NCBI GenBank assembly: GCA_034521715.1
Contig: JAXHLY010000008.1
Span: 1-64,000, forward strand
Direction of reading: 5' to 3'
Length of the DNA: 64,000 nucleotides
From: Methylohalomonas sp034521715
GTDB taxonomy: Bacteria > Pseudomonadota > Gammaproteobacteria > Methylohalomonadales > Methylohalomonadaceae
A program made the position numbers and the translations under genes. The notes beneath the pieces were generated by a model. The model ran no database searches and was not told where the DNA came from. It saw only the letters and a list, made by a program, of their open reading frames with translations. Shown here piece by piece: positions 18,336 through 30,848 of this stretch; position 1 is the stretch's first letter, and each line of letters begins with the position of its first letter.

Positions 18336-20525
18336 TGCGACGGTGGGCCAGGGGGTTCCAATTATTGTTGGGGGCGGTCTGTTTGGGCATGACGACCGTG
18401 ATGGCTACCGTTCACGCGCAGGGCCTGCTGGATCCCTGGCAGATTACAGCCTTCAACCGGCTGCAGTTCGAGCATTACGAGAACCGTGGCAATGAACAGG
18501 CCTCGCCCTATCCGTTCGAGGGCGGCCAGACGTTCGACCAGTTCACGGTCAACATGAACCGCCGGGTGTCGAGTTACGAGCGCCTCAATGTCCGCTTCAG
18601 CGGCCTGCTCAACGACTCGGAATACCGCAGCGACAAGCAAGGCTTCATTCCCGAACGCGCGCGTTTCTTCTGGGAGAAGGGCGACGGACCGGTGCCGTTA
18701 CGGCTGGAGGGCGGCGACTTTTTCGCCTTCCAGAGCCTGCGCACGATACAGACGGGACTCAAGGGCTTGCAGGCCGAGTTTCAGCCGGACCTCGGCGGTC
18801 CACAGCAACATTCCCTGCAGATATTCGCCGGACAGCAGGCGCAAACCTATCGCGATTTTGACGGTGATGAGCCGCAGTATCTGGGTGCATCATGGTTAAT
18901 GCAGGAACCGCTGCTGGGAACTTTCGCGTTGAATTACTCGCACGGCAGTATCGAACAGAGCTTCGGCGCCAATAGCGGGCGCCTGTATCAGGACGTGCTG
19001 TCGCTGGCGCATGAACTGCCTTTTAATCTGCTCGGCCAGTCGTTGAGGCTGGAAAGCGAAGTGGCTTATCTGAAGGGGGACACGCGCGGTTCCGGCAGTA
19101 CGGATAACGAAGCGCAAAGCGATCTGGGGCTGTTCTTTGAACTCGCCGGCCGCAGTGAGACATTACCGCTGCAGTATCGCTCGACGTTTCAGGAATACGG
19201 CGAGCATTATCAGCCGTTCGGTGCTGCTATTGCCACTGATCAGCGCTCGTTCGAGAACTTTGCCACCTGGCGTTTTGCCGACGGCCGTTTTATACGCGGA
19301 CGCTACCTGTATTTCCGCGATGCGCTGGAAAGCAATAATCCCGTCGACACCAACTCGGCGGGCCTGACCTACGGCGGTACGTCTGGCGAATGTCGGCGGT
19401 TACCGCGTGTTCGGCAATGTCGATGCCTTCGTTTCCGTGCGCCAGGATGACGCCGGCCAGCAGGACAGCCGCAATGCAACCCTGAATGCCAATCTCAGTA
19501 CGCCGCTGAGCGACGTGCTGACGGCTCAGGCCGAGTCATGCTCGGCCAGGACTGACGAACGAGGTCCCGCCGAGCAGCAAGCGCATCATCCGCCAGGGCA
19601 CGCTGTCTTTCGACTACGACTTCCAGTTGGCCGGGCTCGACGGCACGATTTCACCCGGCATGAGTGTGCGCGACATCAATGGCGGTGCCGGGGCGACCAC
19701 GGACTGGCAGCCGGTGGTCAACGCCACGCTTTATGGTCGTGGTCATTCATTGCGCTTTTCCTATAATGGCATTCTGCAGCAACCGCAGGCGGTCACGGGT
19801 TTCGATACGCTGACACAGCGCCTCGCGCTGCAATACAACTATCGTTATAAAAAACATCGCTTCGGCGTCGAGGCGAATTACTATGATCGCGATCCCGAGG
19901 GTCTGGCGACGACCCAGGCGACGCGGTTCATGGTGTTCTGGGAGTATCAGTACGACAAGCCGCCGCGGCCGCTGTGCGCGCAGCGCCCGGGCGCTGCGAC
20001 ATGGCCGCGATGCCGGTGTCGTTCGACCCGTCTCAGAGCCCGGCGTGTCAGCCGCCATGGTCGAGTCGGTTCTGCAGGATCAGGGCCTGGGTGAGCCGGT
20101 CACGCGCAATAACCTGCTTATCTACGAAACGCAGCTGCTTGAGTCCATCCAGCGGCGCCAGCGTCTGGTCTATGAGGTCGAGGCCGGCAGTGTTGTCTCC
20201 AGCAACCTGATCATCGACTTCGACGCCATTGGTGACGGCCGCCTCGGCCGAGCGGATATTCAATGAGATGCCGCGCGGTGCTGATCGAGCAATACGGCGC
20301 GCCGGAGATACAGATCGAGGAAGGCGAGTTTGGTCCCAACCTGAGTACGCGCCTGACTACCGATCAGTTCCTGCGGGTTTACGAGTGGACGGTCGCGGGT
20401 GAACCACTGCGCTTTGGTATCCCGTCCCGGACCGATGGGCTGGTACGCATGGAGATTCGTGACGCCGGATTATCCTCCGCCGCCGGCCGGAGCAGAACGA
20501 CTGGAGCCTGACGCGGCTGCGCTAG
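18335..20525 (+). CDS. Outer-membrane beta-barrel-like protein with C-terminal domain (frameshifted)
   Basis: Starts MRRWARGFQLLLGAVCLGMT with a signal peptide ending at VHAQ. The mature part has many alternating polar and apolar strands ending in aromatic residues, e.g. FDQFTVNMNRRVSSYERLNV, LGTFALNYSHGSIEQSFG, LALQYNYRYKKHRFGVEANY, typical of outer-membrane barrels. Frame changes occur near 19385, 19545, 19970 and 20250. After the barrel a different region follows (VSAAMVESVLQDQGLGEPVT, RRQRLVYEVEAGSVVSSNLI, LTTDQFLRVYEWTVAGEPLR) that looks globular; it may be a separate gene. The end (TRLR then stop near 20525) is uncertain by one frame. Its role could be export or anchoring of the repeat protein, by operon context. 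Confidence 0.6.
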
Positions 20526-20548
20526 CTTACTTCTTCGTCAGTTTTTAA

Positions 20549-21667
20549 CTACTTCTCCGCGCCCATCGTAATGGCACGCTGTTTTGCAGCCGCACGTTCT
20601 TTTGCCGCCGCTTCACGATCCAGGCCTTGATCCAGTTCCGGCCAGCCCTGCGGCGTGTTTGTAAACCAGATCGGCAAGAAATTCGATGTGTGCCGGCTGA
20701 TCATTCAATGCCGGTATATAAGTAAAGCGATCGCCGCCGGCCTGCATGAACAGTTCGCGGTTCTGAATGTTCATTTCTTCCAGTGTTTCCAGGCAGTCGG
20801 CCGAGAAACCGGGACACACGACCTGCACCGACTTCACGTCCTCGCCGGGCAGTGCCGCCAGCACTTCATCGGTGTACGGCCGCAGCCACTCGCGCGGCCC
20901 GAAACGCGACTGGAAGGTAACCTGCCACTGTCCCTCCGGCAGACCGAGTTCCTCGGCCAGCAGCCGGGCCGTGACATGGCATTCACAGTGATAGGGATCG
21001 CCGGCAGTGAAGTATGTTTTGGGACTGCCGTGGAAAGTGAACAGTATCATGCGATTGGCGCGGCCCTCGTTATCCAGTGGGCGCGGATGCGCTGCGCCAG
21101 CGCCTGGATGTAACCCGGCTCGTCATGATAGTGACTGATGAAACGGAAATCGGGCAGCCAGCGCCAGCGCTGCAGTACGCTACTGACTGCATCAAAGGTC
21201 GAGGCATTGGTGGCGGCCGAGTACTGCGGATACAGCGGCAGTACCAGCAGCCGCCGGGCACCGGCATTGCGCAGTTCCTCCAGTCCACTCTTAATGGATG
21301 GCTCGCCGTAGCGCATGGCCAGTGCCACCTTCACCGGCCCTGACAGCCGGTTTTCCAGTGCGGATTGCAATGCCTGCTGCTGTTTGCAGGAAATGCGCAA
21401 CAGCGGCGAACCTTCCTCGGTCCAGATCTTGGCGTACAGTTTCGCCGATTTCTGCGGCCGGGTATTGAGAATGATGCCGTTGAGGATGAACCACCATACC
21501 GCCTTGGTGTACTTCGATCAGCGGCGCGGTCTGAAAGGAACTGCTCAGGTGCGCGTGCGCAGCGCGCGCGTCGTTGGCGCTGCCGGCGTGCCGAGGTTGG
21601 TGAGCAGGACGCCGAGTACCGGTTCACTGCCGTGGGCGAAGTCGGACTGTCCGATATAGCGATTCAT
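20549..21667 (-). CDS. hemH: Ferrochelatase (frameshifted)
   Basis: Inserts Fe2+ into protoporphyrin IX, the last step of haem synthesis. The start MNRYIGQSDFAHGSEPVLGV is read from the ATG at 21667. After a break near 21550 come WWFILNGIILNTRPQKSAKL, PVKVALAMRYGEPSIKSGLE, and RRLLVLPLYPQYSAATNAST. After a further break near 21060 the third frame has ANRMILFTFHGSPKTYFTAG with the catalytic His, then QVTFQSRFGPREWLRPYTDE and VVCPGFSADCLETLEEMNIQ, both ferrochelatase signatures. The C-terminal tail REAAAKERAAAKQRAITMG lies in another frame and ends at the TAG at 20549. Confidence 0.92.
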
Positions 21668-21834
21668 GTCAGTATACGATCCGGGCCTGAAGCCAGTTTG
21701 CATTTAAATGATGGCCACACCGTATTCTCACTGGCGTAGGAAGTCCCGGATTGCCGGATTCCGCGCCAGGGGATACTCGGCGGCACCAATGAACCAGTTA
21801 ACCAATAAACCAATCAACCGGAGTAAAGCCGCCC

Positions 21835-22213
21835 ATGTTGATCAAGCGAACCAGCGAATGCAACGAATTCACCGCCAACGACGGCTGCGGCATCCGCGAG
21901 GTGCTGCACCCGCGCAACGACGGTATCGACATGCCGCTGTCGCTGGCCATTGCCCGGGTCGAGCCGGGCAAGCAGAGCTACGCTCACTACCTCAAGCAGG
22001 TCGAAGTCTACTACATCCTCGAAGGCCGTGGCCTGGTGCACATCGGCGAGGAAACCGCCGGGGTAGGGCCGGCGATGCAGTCTACATTCCCGCCCGGCGC
22101 CAGCCAGTGGATCGAGAACACTCGGTGAAGGTGACCTGGTGCTTCTGCCGCCGTGGTCAGCCCGCCTGGTCGACGAAGGCGACGTTCGTGTTACTGAAAT
22201 GATCTGCAAATGA
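21835..22213 (+). CDS. Cupin-domain protein (frameshifted)
   Basis: About 125 residues. It reads MLIKRTSECNEFTANDGCGI, then SYAHYLKQVEVYYILEGRGL, matching cupin motif 1 in which His and Glu residues bind a metal. After frame changes near 22075 and 22120 it continues DAVYIPPGASQWIENT and the ending LLPPWSARLVDEGDVRVTEM. Small stand-alone cupins of this type have varied and mostly unknown roles. A heptamer-type tract lies just upstream (21791-21820). The enzyme class cannot be given. Confidence 0.78.
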
Positions 22214-22429
22214 ACGCTAATAAACGCGATATAATGACACAGACAATGGCCAGAACGCCGGGAGCGGCCTGGTAGGAGTTGGTCTATCTGTGCCTTCCGT
22301 ACGTGATATTATCGTTTGCCGACGCCTCATTGGCGTTCATTCGCGTGCATTCGCGGACTGATAATCCCGTATGCTGCACTGCACTTAAGCGGTATAATGC
22401 CGACTTTTGTCCCGTCCCGGTAACCGTCC

Positions 22430-24266
<1,837 letters not shown>

Positions 24267-24270
24267 ATAC

Positions 24271-24355
24271 GGGGACAGTATACGTATTTTCCGGATGTGG
24301 TTGCGGAGTCACGCCGTAGACGCGTAGCGGGGCCGAAAATAAGTATACTGTCCCC
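24271..24355. repeat. Inverted-repeat element starting GGGGACAGTATAC
   Basis: Arms ggggacagtatacgtatttt (24271-24290) and aaaataagtatactgtcccc (24336-24355) are near-perfect reverse complements around a 45-base centre. It sits exactly between the convergent ends of typA and the GGDEF/EAL gene, where it could serve as a two-way terminator. Similar GGGGACAGTATACTTATTTT palindromes are common next to REP-associated (RAYT-type) transposases in proteobacteria; no such transposase is seen in this window. Confidence 0.7.
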
Positions 24356-24359
24356 GGAA

Positions 24360-26427
24360 TTATTCGAATATTTTTTCCAGCTCCTCGGCCGGTAACGGTT
24401 TGCCAAGCAGGTAACCCTGCATTTCATGACAGCCGTACGCCTTTAGCAGGCGCTGTTGTGCTTCAGTTTCCACACCTTCCGCCACGACGCTGAGACCGAG
24501 GTGCCGTGCCAGTACAATGGTGGTTTGAACAATGGCGATGTCGCTGCTGTCTTCCGGAAGGCCTGCCACGAAGGAGCGGTCGATTTTCAGCCGATCAAGC
24601 GGGAATCGTTTCAGGTAACCCAGACTGGAATAGCCCGTGCCGAAATCATCGAGTGAGAGTTTGATACCCATCTCGTGCAAAGCCTGTAACTTGGCGATGA
24701 CATGATCCGGCCGGTCCATGACGCACGATTCCGTAATTTCCAGCTCGAATATATGCGGGTCGCAGCCGGTTTCATTGAGTATGCGGTGCACGTCATCGGG
24801 AAAGTCGTGTTGTGCAAGCTGGCGCTGGGAAATATTGATACAGATACGCATGCTGGAGATACCTGCCTCCTGCCAGGCACGTGCCTGGGCGCCGGCAGTG
24901 CGTAACACCCACTCGCCCAGAGGAATGATAAGGCCGGCCGATATCTTCGGCGAGGGGAATGAAATCGCCCGGTGGAATCAGTCCGCGCACGGGATGCTGC
25001 CAGCGCAGCAATGCTTCCACGCCCGTCATCACGCCGGTAGCAAGATTGAATTGCGGCTGGTAATGCAACAGGAATTCGTTATTTTTGATTGCCTGCCGCA
25101 GATCGTTTTCCATATGCAGCCGGTCATGGATCTTCTGGTCCAGCTCGGGGCTGAAGAATTTGAACGTATTGCGCCCCTGATCCTTGGCCAGATAAAGTGC
25201 CGTGTCTGCATATTTCACCAGCGTGTTCACATCACTGGCATCACGGGGATAAAGACTGATGCCGACACTGGCTGTGACATGCAGACTGTAACCCGTTACC
25301 TCGAAGGGGGCGATCAAGGCCGCGAGGATTTTTTCGGTAACATGTGCGGCGTCCTGGGCAGAGGATAGCTCCGGTAAAAATATCAGAAATTCGTCCCCGC
25401 CCACGCGGCCGATTGTGTCCTGTTCCCGGAGCGTGCCGCTCAGGCGCCCGCCCACTTGTCGCAGCAGTTCATCGCCCACGGGGTGTCCCATTGTATCGTT
25501 GATTACCTTGAAGTTATCCAGATCGAGAAACAGTATGGCCAGTGTCTGCCCGTGTCTTTTGGCATATGACATTGCATGACCCAGGCGATCCAGGGACAGG
25601 TTGCGGTTGGGCAGATCCGTCAGGGCATCATGATAGGCCAGGTGCTGTATACGGGCTTCCTGCTCCTTGCGGGTGGTGATATCACGCGCCAGTGCCAGGT
25701 TATATTCCCTGTCATCATATTCGAAATAGTTGGCACTGATTTCCACGGGGAAAACGTGTCCATCCTTACGCTGATGAGAAGTTTCCAGGCTTATCGCGCC
25801 TTTGTTCCTGATCTCGTTCCAGTGGACCTCCCAGAGTTCCATCGAGTATCCGGGATCGATGTCCTCAATACCCATTTGCTGCAGCTCACCGCGGCTGTAA
25901 CCCAACGCCCGGCAGGCCTCGTCGTTAACGTACAGAAACCGGGCGTGTTCATCGATTAAGTAGGTGGCCTCGTGAACATGGTTGAGGGCGAAAACCAGCA
26001 GGGCGAGTTGTTGTTCGGTCTGCTTGCGTTCGGTGATGTCATTGATAAAACCTTCCAGCATCAATAATTCACCTTCCGCATTGAAGACGCCACATCCCTG
26101 TTCCCATACCCATTTCTCCTGTCCATCCGCCGTACGGACACGGTATTCGAGTTGATAATATTGCTTTTTTCCGATGGCGCCCTGCACTTGCAGGAAAACA
26201 TATTCCCGATCATCCGGGTGAATAATATCGTTATACTCGATATGCCCGGCTAGAAGCTGGTCAGGCCGGTATCCCGTCAGATCATGAACGCCGGCACTGA
26301 TAAACATCATTGTCCAGTCGCCGTCGTTCAGACACCGGTATGCCACTCCCGGATAATTGTCCAGCAGGGCTCTCAGATCCTGATCACCCTGGCCCGGTAT
26401 TTTCGTGTTATCGGGTTTTTGTGACAT
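24360..26427 (-). CDS. PAS-PAS-GGDEF-EAL cyclic-di-GMP protein (one frameshift)
   Basis: From the ATG at 26427, two PAS sensor domains (about residues 15-130, with GYRPDQLLAGHIEYNDIIHP, and 145-265, with HARFLYVNDEACRALGYS) precede a diguanylate cyclase domain with an intact GRVGGDEFLIFL active site and a phosphodiesterase domain starting GVMTGVEALLRWQHP (EAL motif). After a break near 24910 the EAL domain continues INISQRQLAQHDFPDDVHRI, ELEITESCVMDRP and LDDFGTGYSSLGYLKRFPLD, including the metal-binding Glu and Asp residues. Both catalytic domains look active. No membrane helix is seen, so it is probably a soluble sensor. Confidence 0.93.
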
Positions 26428-26652
26428 TTGCCGCCATTCCTGCCCGCCCGGCGCTTTTGTTATGTTCACCCCATCCAGACGGTATTGCACCGTCTGGCCC
26501 TGAGTTTACTGGACAGATTGATTGAGTTCCCTTGACGTGTCACGTGAGGGCACGTCCCTGACTGAATATTACTCTCAGTTGGCCCGAGTTCAAGGGATCA
26601 GGGTGCTTGAAAGCGGACAGTGATCGCTTTCTGAAATATCAATATCTTTAAG

Positions 26653-26810
26653 GGAAGCTCTGAATAATCCCCGCATGTCATTTCGACCAACGGGAGAAAT
26701 CCTTGTCTCGACCGAAGGGAGAGATCTTTCAGAAGATCCCTCGCTACGCTCGGGACGCCTGCGGCGGATTTCTCGCTGCGCTCGAAATGACAAATTATTC
26801 AGAGCCTCCC
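26653..26810. mobile_element. MITE-like element, copy 2
   Basis: Ends GGGAAGCTCTGAATAAT (26653-26669) and ATTATTCAGAGCCTCCC (26794-26810) are inverted repeats that match the ends of the elements at 5016 and 41002. The interior shares catgtcatttcgaccaacgg and cgggacgcctgcggcggatt with copy 1, partly in inverted order. It lies in the 390-base gap between the GGDEF/EAL gene and hcp; the rest of that gap shows no gene. Confidence 0.72.
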
Positions 26811-26883
26811 AAGGTATTTTACCTTCAATTCCTGGCTGCCCGGACTTGTTGTGAGTGTTGTTGCAGTAATTCCACAGGATCCC

Positions 26884-27387
26884 TTACTGCCATTGTTTGT
26901 TCTGTGCAATATCCCAGGCAAACTGGTAATCAACAGACCCTGCATCATCCTCTCCCGGGCTGGAAGCGGCGTGGAAATTGTATTCGAATCTGATTCTGTT
27001 AAAGCTCAGAACGATATTCTCATTGAAGTGAGTTTCGCTTGTGTTGCCGCCGGTGATGATGGATTTCACCAGCACATCCTCCATTCGCATAGACAGGTAT
27101 TTCTGTTTGGCTTCCCGCTTGCCTACAGTTGGTATGATATTCAGATCAGCGTATTGAATGATCTTGCCCTGGGCATAGAGCAGCATAATCGCGGCACTAT
27201 CCGTGCCAATGTGCTTGGTAATGGATATCTCCCCGAAAGAAGTCTCGCCATTATCGCCAGCCTGCGGCGAACCACGGTTACTGAGCAATTCCCAGTGCCA
27301 GGAGAGCACATCCGACCAGCCCTTGTAACTGTAATTTCTTGACTCGCCGGTGACTTCATCCATCTTTAGGTACATTTCAACTGACAT
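26884..27387 (-). CDS. Hcp-family protein (type VI secretion tube-like), orphan
   Basis: A 167-residue intact frame. MSVEMYLKMDEVTGESRNYS, YKGWSDVLSWHWELLS, GEISITKHIGTDSAAIMLLY and AQGKIIQYADLNIIP follow the Hcp pattern: an N-terminal strand with KxDxVxGES, GWSDVLSWxW, then a ...TKxxDxxSP-like block. Hcp hexamers stack into the T6SS inner tube and are also secreted, and some act as effector carriers. No other T6SS gene (tssB, tssC, vgrG, clpV) is present in the window, so this is either an orphan hcp serving a cluster elsewhere or a stand-alone homologue. It is preceded by 310 bases of noncoding sequence. Confidence 0.82.
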   Translation of the reverse strand: MSVEMYLKMDEVTGESRNYSYKGWSDVLSWHWELLSNRGSPQAGDNGETSFGEISITKHIGTDSAAIMLLYAQGKIIQYADLNIIPTVGKREAKQKYLSMRMEDVLVKSIITGGNTSETHFNENIVLSFNRIRFEYNFHAASSPGEDDAGSVDYQFAWDIAQNKQWQ

Positions 27388-27698
27388 AACTGCCTCCTGT
27401 CGCCGGCAAACACACCGGCCTGTTGCTGCCTATAGATCCCCCATTTAAGCACGCTGGATGGCTTTTACCCTAGCCGATCGTCAATCCTGAAAGGCTCGAT
27501 CAGTCCAATGCCGGCTTACCGTTTGACCACCCCTTGCAACAGTATGTTTTACAATGGTTTGTCGTATCCGGTGCAGAAGCGGGAGAGCCGGAATCCGACC
27601 CCATAGGGACCGGCGGATGAACGTGAATGCTTGAGACGAGGCATGATGAGGATGTTAGCCTCGCCTGATGCCATTTCCGGCGGGACGGTTTTCGGTCA
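27388..27698. other. Intergenic region without recognised gene
   Basis: About 310 bases between the hcp start and the end of the ABC permease gene. A good Shine-Dalgarno (ggcaggaggc when read on the reverse strand, 27390-27400) belongs to hcp. I see no tRNA, terminator with a T-run, or conserved ORF. The hcp promoter should lie here but no clear boxes were found. Confidence 0.5.
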
Positions 27699-30176
27699 TT
27701 ATCGCAGTACCGCCAGCGGCGGATGCCGGAGTACTTTCCAGGTGCCGGCAAGGCCCGCGATCAATACCACCAGCACCCCGCCGCCAAGACCGAACAGCCA
27801 GATCAGCGGGTTGAATTCATAGGGAATGTTGAAGACATGGTTCGCCAGCAGCCAGCCGGAAAGCGTGGCGGCAATACCCGAAAGTGTTCCCGCAACCAGG
27901 CCGATGACGGTAAATTCTGCCGCCAATCCACGCAGGATCTGCGCGCGGCTGGCACCGACCGCGGTGAGCAGCGCGGTTTCATAGCGGCGTTCATCATGTG
28001 TGGACTGTATTGCGGCGAGCAATACAACAAGACCCGCCAGCAGGGTAAAGCCGAACACATACTCAACGGTAAGAATCACCTGTTCCATGATTCTGCGGAC
28101 CTGGGTCAACAACGTGTCGACATCAAGCACCGTGGCGCTCGGAAACTGACGTATCAGATCGTTGAGTGCCGGCCGGTGTTCGGAGGGCAGATAAAAACTG
28201 GTGATATAAGTGGCCGGGTAATCGTCGAGTACGCCGGGGTTGGCAACAACGAAGAAGTTTACGTTGAACGAATCCCACTCGACCCAGCGTAAATTGCGCA
28301 CCCTGGCCGTAACGGTCTGATCGCCGATCTGGTAGGTAAGTGTATCGCCGGTATCGATGCCCAGCGTCTCGGCGATGCCTTCCTCAACCGAAAACCAGTT
28401 ACCGTCGCTGTTTTGCGGCCACCAGTCACCGGCGACGAGCTTGTTGTCGGCCTGCATGGTCGCGGTCCATGACAGGTTGAACTCGCGTTCAACCAGCCGT
28501 CGCGGCCGGCCCTCGGGATAATCCTCCGGACTGATTGCTTCACCGTTAATTTCAATCAGGCGGCCGCGTACCATCGGATAGAGATCGGTGTTAACACCGG
28601 CGCGTTCGCGCAGGAAACCGGCCACGTCCCGGGCCTCGTCCGGCTGTACGTTGATAAGAAAGTAATTCGGGGCATCGGCGGGGACGCGGTCACGCCAGCC
28701 GTCCAACAGGTCCGTTCTCACCAGCGTCAGCAACAGCATGAGCGTCAGGCCCAGGCCGATACCGAGTACCTGGGCCGCGCTGCCGGCGGCGCGCCGCGAC
28801 ACATTGGCAAGTCCGAAACGCCAGGCAACGCCGACCCGCGCCCGCAGCCGGCCGAGCAGGCGGATCAGCAGCCAGGCGCTGCCGGCCAGCAGTGCCGCGG
28901 TACCGAACAACCCCAGCAGGATATAAAAACTCAGTTTTGGATCGCCGCTTTGCCACGGCAGCAGCGCGGCGATGGCAATGACCGCGACACCATAAACCGT
29001 GATCGCACCGGCCGGCGTCGGTCCCAGGTCGCGTCGCAATACGCGCCCGGGCGGTACGTTTTTGAGGCTGTAAATCTGCGGCAGGGCGAAACCGAGCAAT
29101 GTCACCAGGCCGATCGCCAGGCCGGTGAACGCCGGCAACGGGCCGGCGGCGGGCAGCGGTCCGTCGATCAGCGCCGACATTAATATCACCAGGCCATGCT
29201 GGGCGAACCAGCCGAGTGCGATGCCGATCAGGCCGGCGATCAGGCCGAGCCAGAGCAACTGCAGGGTGTAAGCGGCAAGGATGAAATTCTGGGTCGCGCC
29301 GAAACAGCGCATGATGGCGCAGTGATCCAGGTGGCGGGCGGTGTAGCGGCGCGTGGCGAGTGCCACTGCCAGACCGGCCAGTGCCACGGCGACAATTGCG
29401 GCAAGCCCCAGGAACTGCTCGGCGCGATCCAGCGCGGTGCGCAATTCCGGCCGGCCTTCACGCACGTCTTCCACCCGCAGATCATCAGCGGCATTGTTGC
29501 GCAGCCAGGTGCGCATCCGGTCGATGGCTTCCGCTTCACCGCCGAGCAGCAGGTGATATTTTACCCGGCTGCCGGGCTGGATCAGATCCGTCGCCGGAAT
29601 GTCGGCGAGATTGATCATCGCGCGCGGCGCGATATTGAAAAGTTCGCCGCCGCGATCCGGCTCATAAGTCAGTACCCGGCTGACTTCGAGCGTTTTCGCG
29701 CCGATGTTGACGGTGTCACCGGTTTCCAGTCCCAGCGACTGCATGAGCCGGGCGTCGAGCCAGGCGCTGTCGCGCGTTGGTACATCCCCGGTTTCATATT
29801 CTTCACCGAATAACTTGTCGCTGGTACGCAGCCGGCCGCGCAACGGGTAGGGTGCGGCCACGGCCTTGAGTTCGGCGAGCTGCAGGTCGTCACCGCTGCT
29901 GACAGCGCTGCGGAAGGTGAGGGTATCGGCACTGATCAGGCCAAGTGCCTTCACTTGTTGTTTTATGTCTTTGCCAATGGGCTTGCTGGATACCAGCACC
30001 AGATCGCCGCCGATGAGTTCACCGGTCTGGGTCGACAGTGTGCGGCCGATGCGATCGGTAAAAAAACCGACGGCGGTGGATGCGGCGACGGCGATGATCA
30101 GCGCCAGCGCGATCAGGCGCAGCTCACCGGCACGCCAGTCGCGGCGCAACGCCTGCCAGGACCAGCGTGCGATCAT
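27699..30176 (-). CDS. ABC transporter permease, YbbP/FtsX family
   Basis: An intact 825-residue membrane protein. The N-terminus LRLIALALIIAVAASTAVGF is the first helix, followed by a large periplasmic domain (MacB-type core), a helix cluster with an FtsX domain around residues 250-380, a second set around 400-480, another periplasmic domain (LIEINGEAISPEDYPEGRPR), and a final FtsX domain with ETALLTAVGASRAQILRGLA. This double-FtsX layout is that of YbbP, partner of the ATPase YbbA. The complex is thought to extrude or release lipid-like substrates from the inner membrane; the true substrate is unknown. The start overlaps the end of the ATPase gene by four bases. Confidence 0.9.
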   Translation of the reverse strand: MIARWSWQALRRDWRAGELRLIALALIIAVAASTAVGFFTDRIGRTLSTQTGELIGGDLVLVSSKPIGKDIKQQVKALGLISADTLTFRSAVSSGDDLQLAELKAVAAPYPLRGRLRTSDKLFGEEYETGDVPTRDSAWLDARLMQSLGLETGDTVNIGAKTLEVSRVLTYEPDRGGELFNIAPRAMINLADIPATDLIQPGSRVKYHLLLGGEAEAIDRMRTWLRNNAADDLRVEDVREGRPELRTALDRAEQFLGLAAIVAVALAGLAVALATRRYTARHLDHCAIMRCFGATQNFILAAYTLQLLWLGLIAGLIGIALGWFAQHGLVILMSALIDGPLPAAGPLPAFTGLAIGLVTLLGFALPQIYSLKNVPPGRVLRRDLGPTPAGAITVYGVAVIAIAALLPWQSGDPKLSFYILLGLFGTAALLAGSAWLLIRLLGRLRARVGVAWRFGLANVSRRAAGSAAQVLGIGLGLTLMLLLTLVRTDLLDGWRDRVPADAPNYFLINVQPDEARDVAGFLRERAGVNTDLYPMVRGRLIEINGEAISPEDYPEGRPRRLVEREFNLSWTATMQADNKLVAGDWWPQNSDGNWFSVEEGIAETLGIDTGDTLTYQIGDQTVTARVRNLRWVEWDSFNVNFFVVANPGVLDDYPATYITSFYLPSEHRPALNDLIRQFPSATVLDVDTLLTQVRRIMEQVILTVEYVFGFTLLAGLVVLLAAIQSTHDERRYETALLTAVGASRAQILRGLAAEFTVIGLVAGTLSGIAATLSGWLLANHVFNIPYEFNPLIWLFGLGGGVLVVLIAGLAGTWKVLRHPPLAVLR

Positions 30177-30848
30177 GCCGCGAGCCTGCCGCCGTCAAGC
30201 CTGAGTTCGCGATCGCAATCGGCGGAGATGCCCGGGTCGTGCGTGACCAATACGAGAGTGGTACCGCGTTCCGTGTTCAGGTTGAACAGCAGATCCATGA
30301 CCTGGTGCGCAGTCTGCTGGTCGAGATTGCCGGTTGGCTCGTCAGCAAAAAGCAGGCTCGGACCGCCGGCAAAGGCCCTGGCTATCGCCACACGCTGCTG
30401 TTCGCCGCCGGACAGCTGGTTGGGATAGTGGCCGGTACGAGCCGCCAGACCGACACTGTCCAATTCATGCTCCGCCTCAGCCCGCGGGTTCTCATGTCCG
30501 GCCAGTTCCAGTGGTAACATGACGTTTTCAAGGGCAGTCAGGCTGGCCAGTAGCTGGAATGACTGGAAAACGAAACCCACCTGCCGGCCGCGCAGGCATG
30601 CACGGCCATCCTCATCCAGCGTGTTGAGATCGGTCCCGTTCAGTAGCACGCGGCCATTGGTAGGTGTGTCGAGACCGGCGAGCAGGCCGAGCAGGGTGGA
30701 CTTGCCGGAACCCGAAACACCGACAACGGCGACGGTCTCACTGCGAGCGATGGTAAGATTGATGTCTTCGAGAATCTGCAGGATGCCAGCCGGCCCCTGG
30801 ACAGTATTTGCCGAGATTTTCCGCACTGACGATGGTCTCAGTAGTCAT
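30173..30848 (-). CDS. ybbA: ABC transporter ATP-binding protein, YbbA-like (start frameshifted)
   Basis: MacB/LolD-class ATPase. Walker A is VVGVSGSGKSTLLGLLAG, the signature is PNQLSGGEQQRVAIARA, Walker B is LLFADEPTGNLD, with the switch His in LVLVTHDPGI. The long frame starts at a Met at 30826, but reading from the ATG at 30848 gives MTTETIVSAENL, and a single frame change near 30810 joins it to TVQGPAGILQILEDINL, the normal start of this family; I therefore place the start at 30848. That start codon overlaps the start codon of the divergent tesA gene. It forms a two-gene transporter with the downstream permease. Confidence 0.9.
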
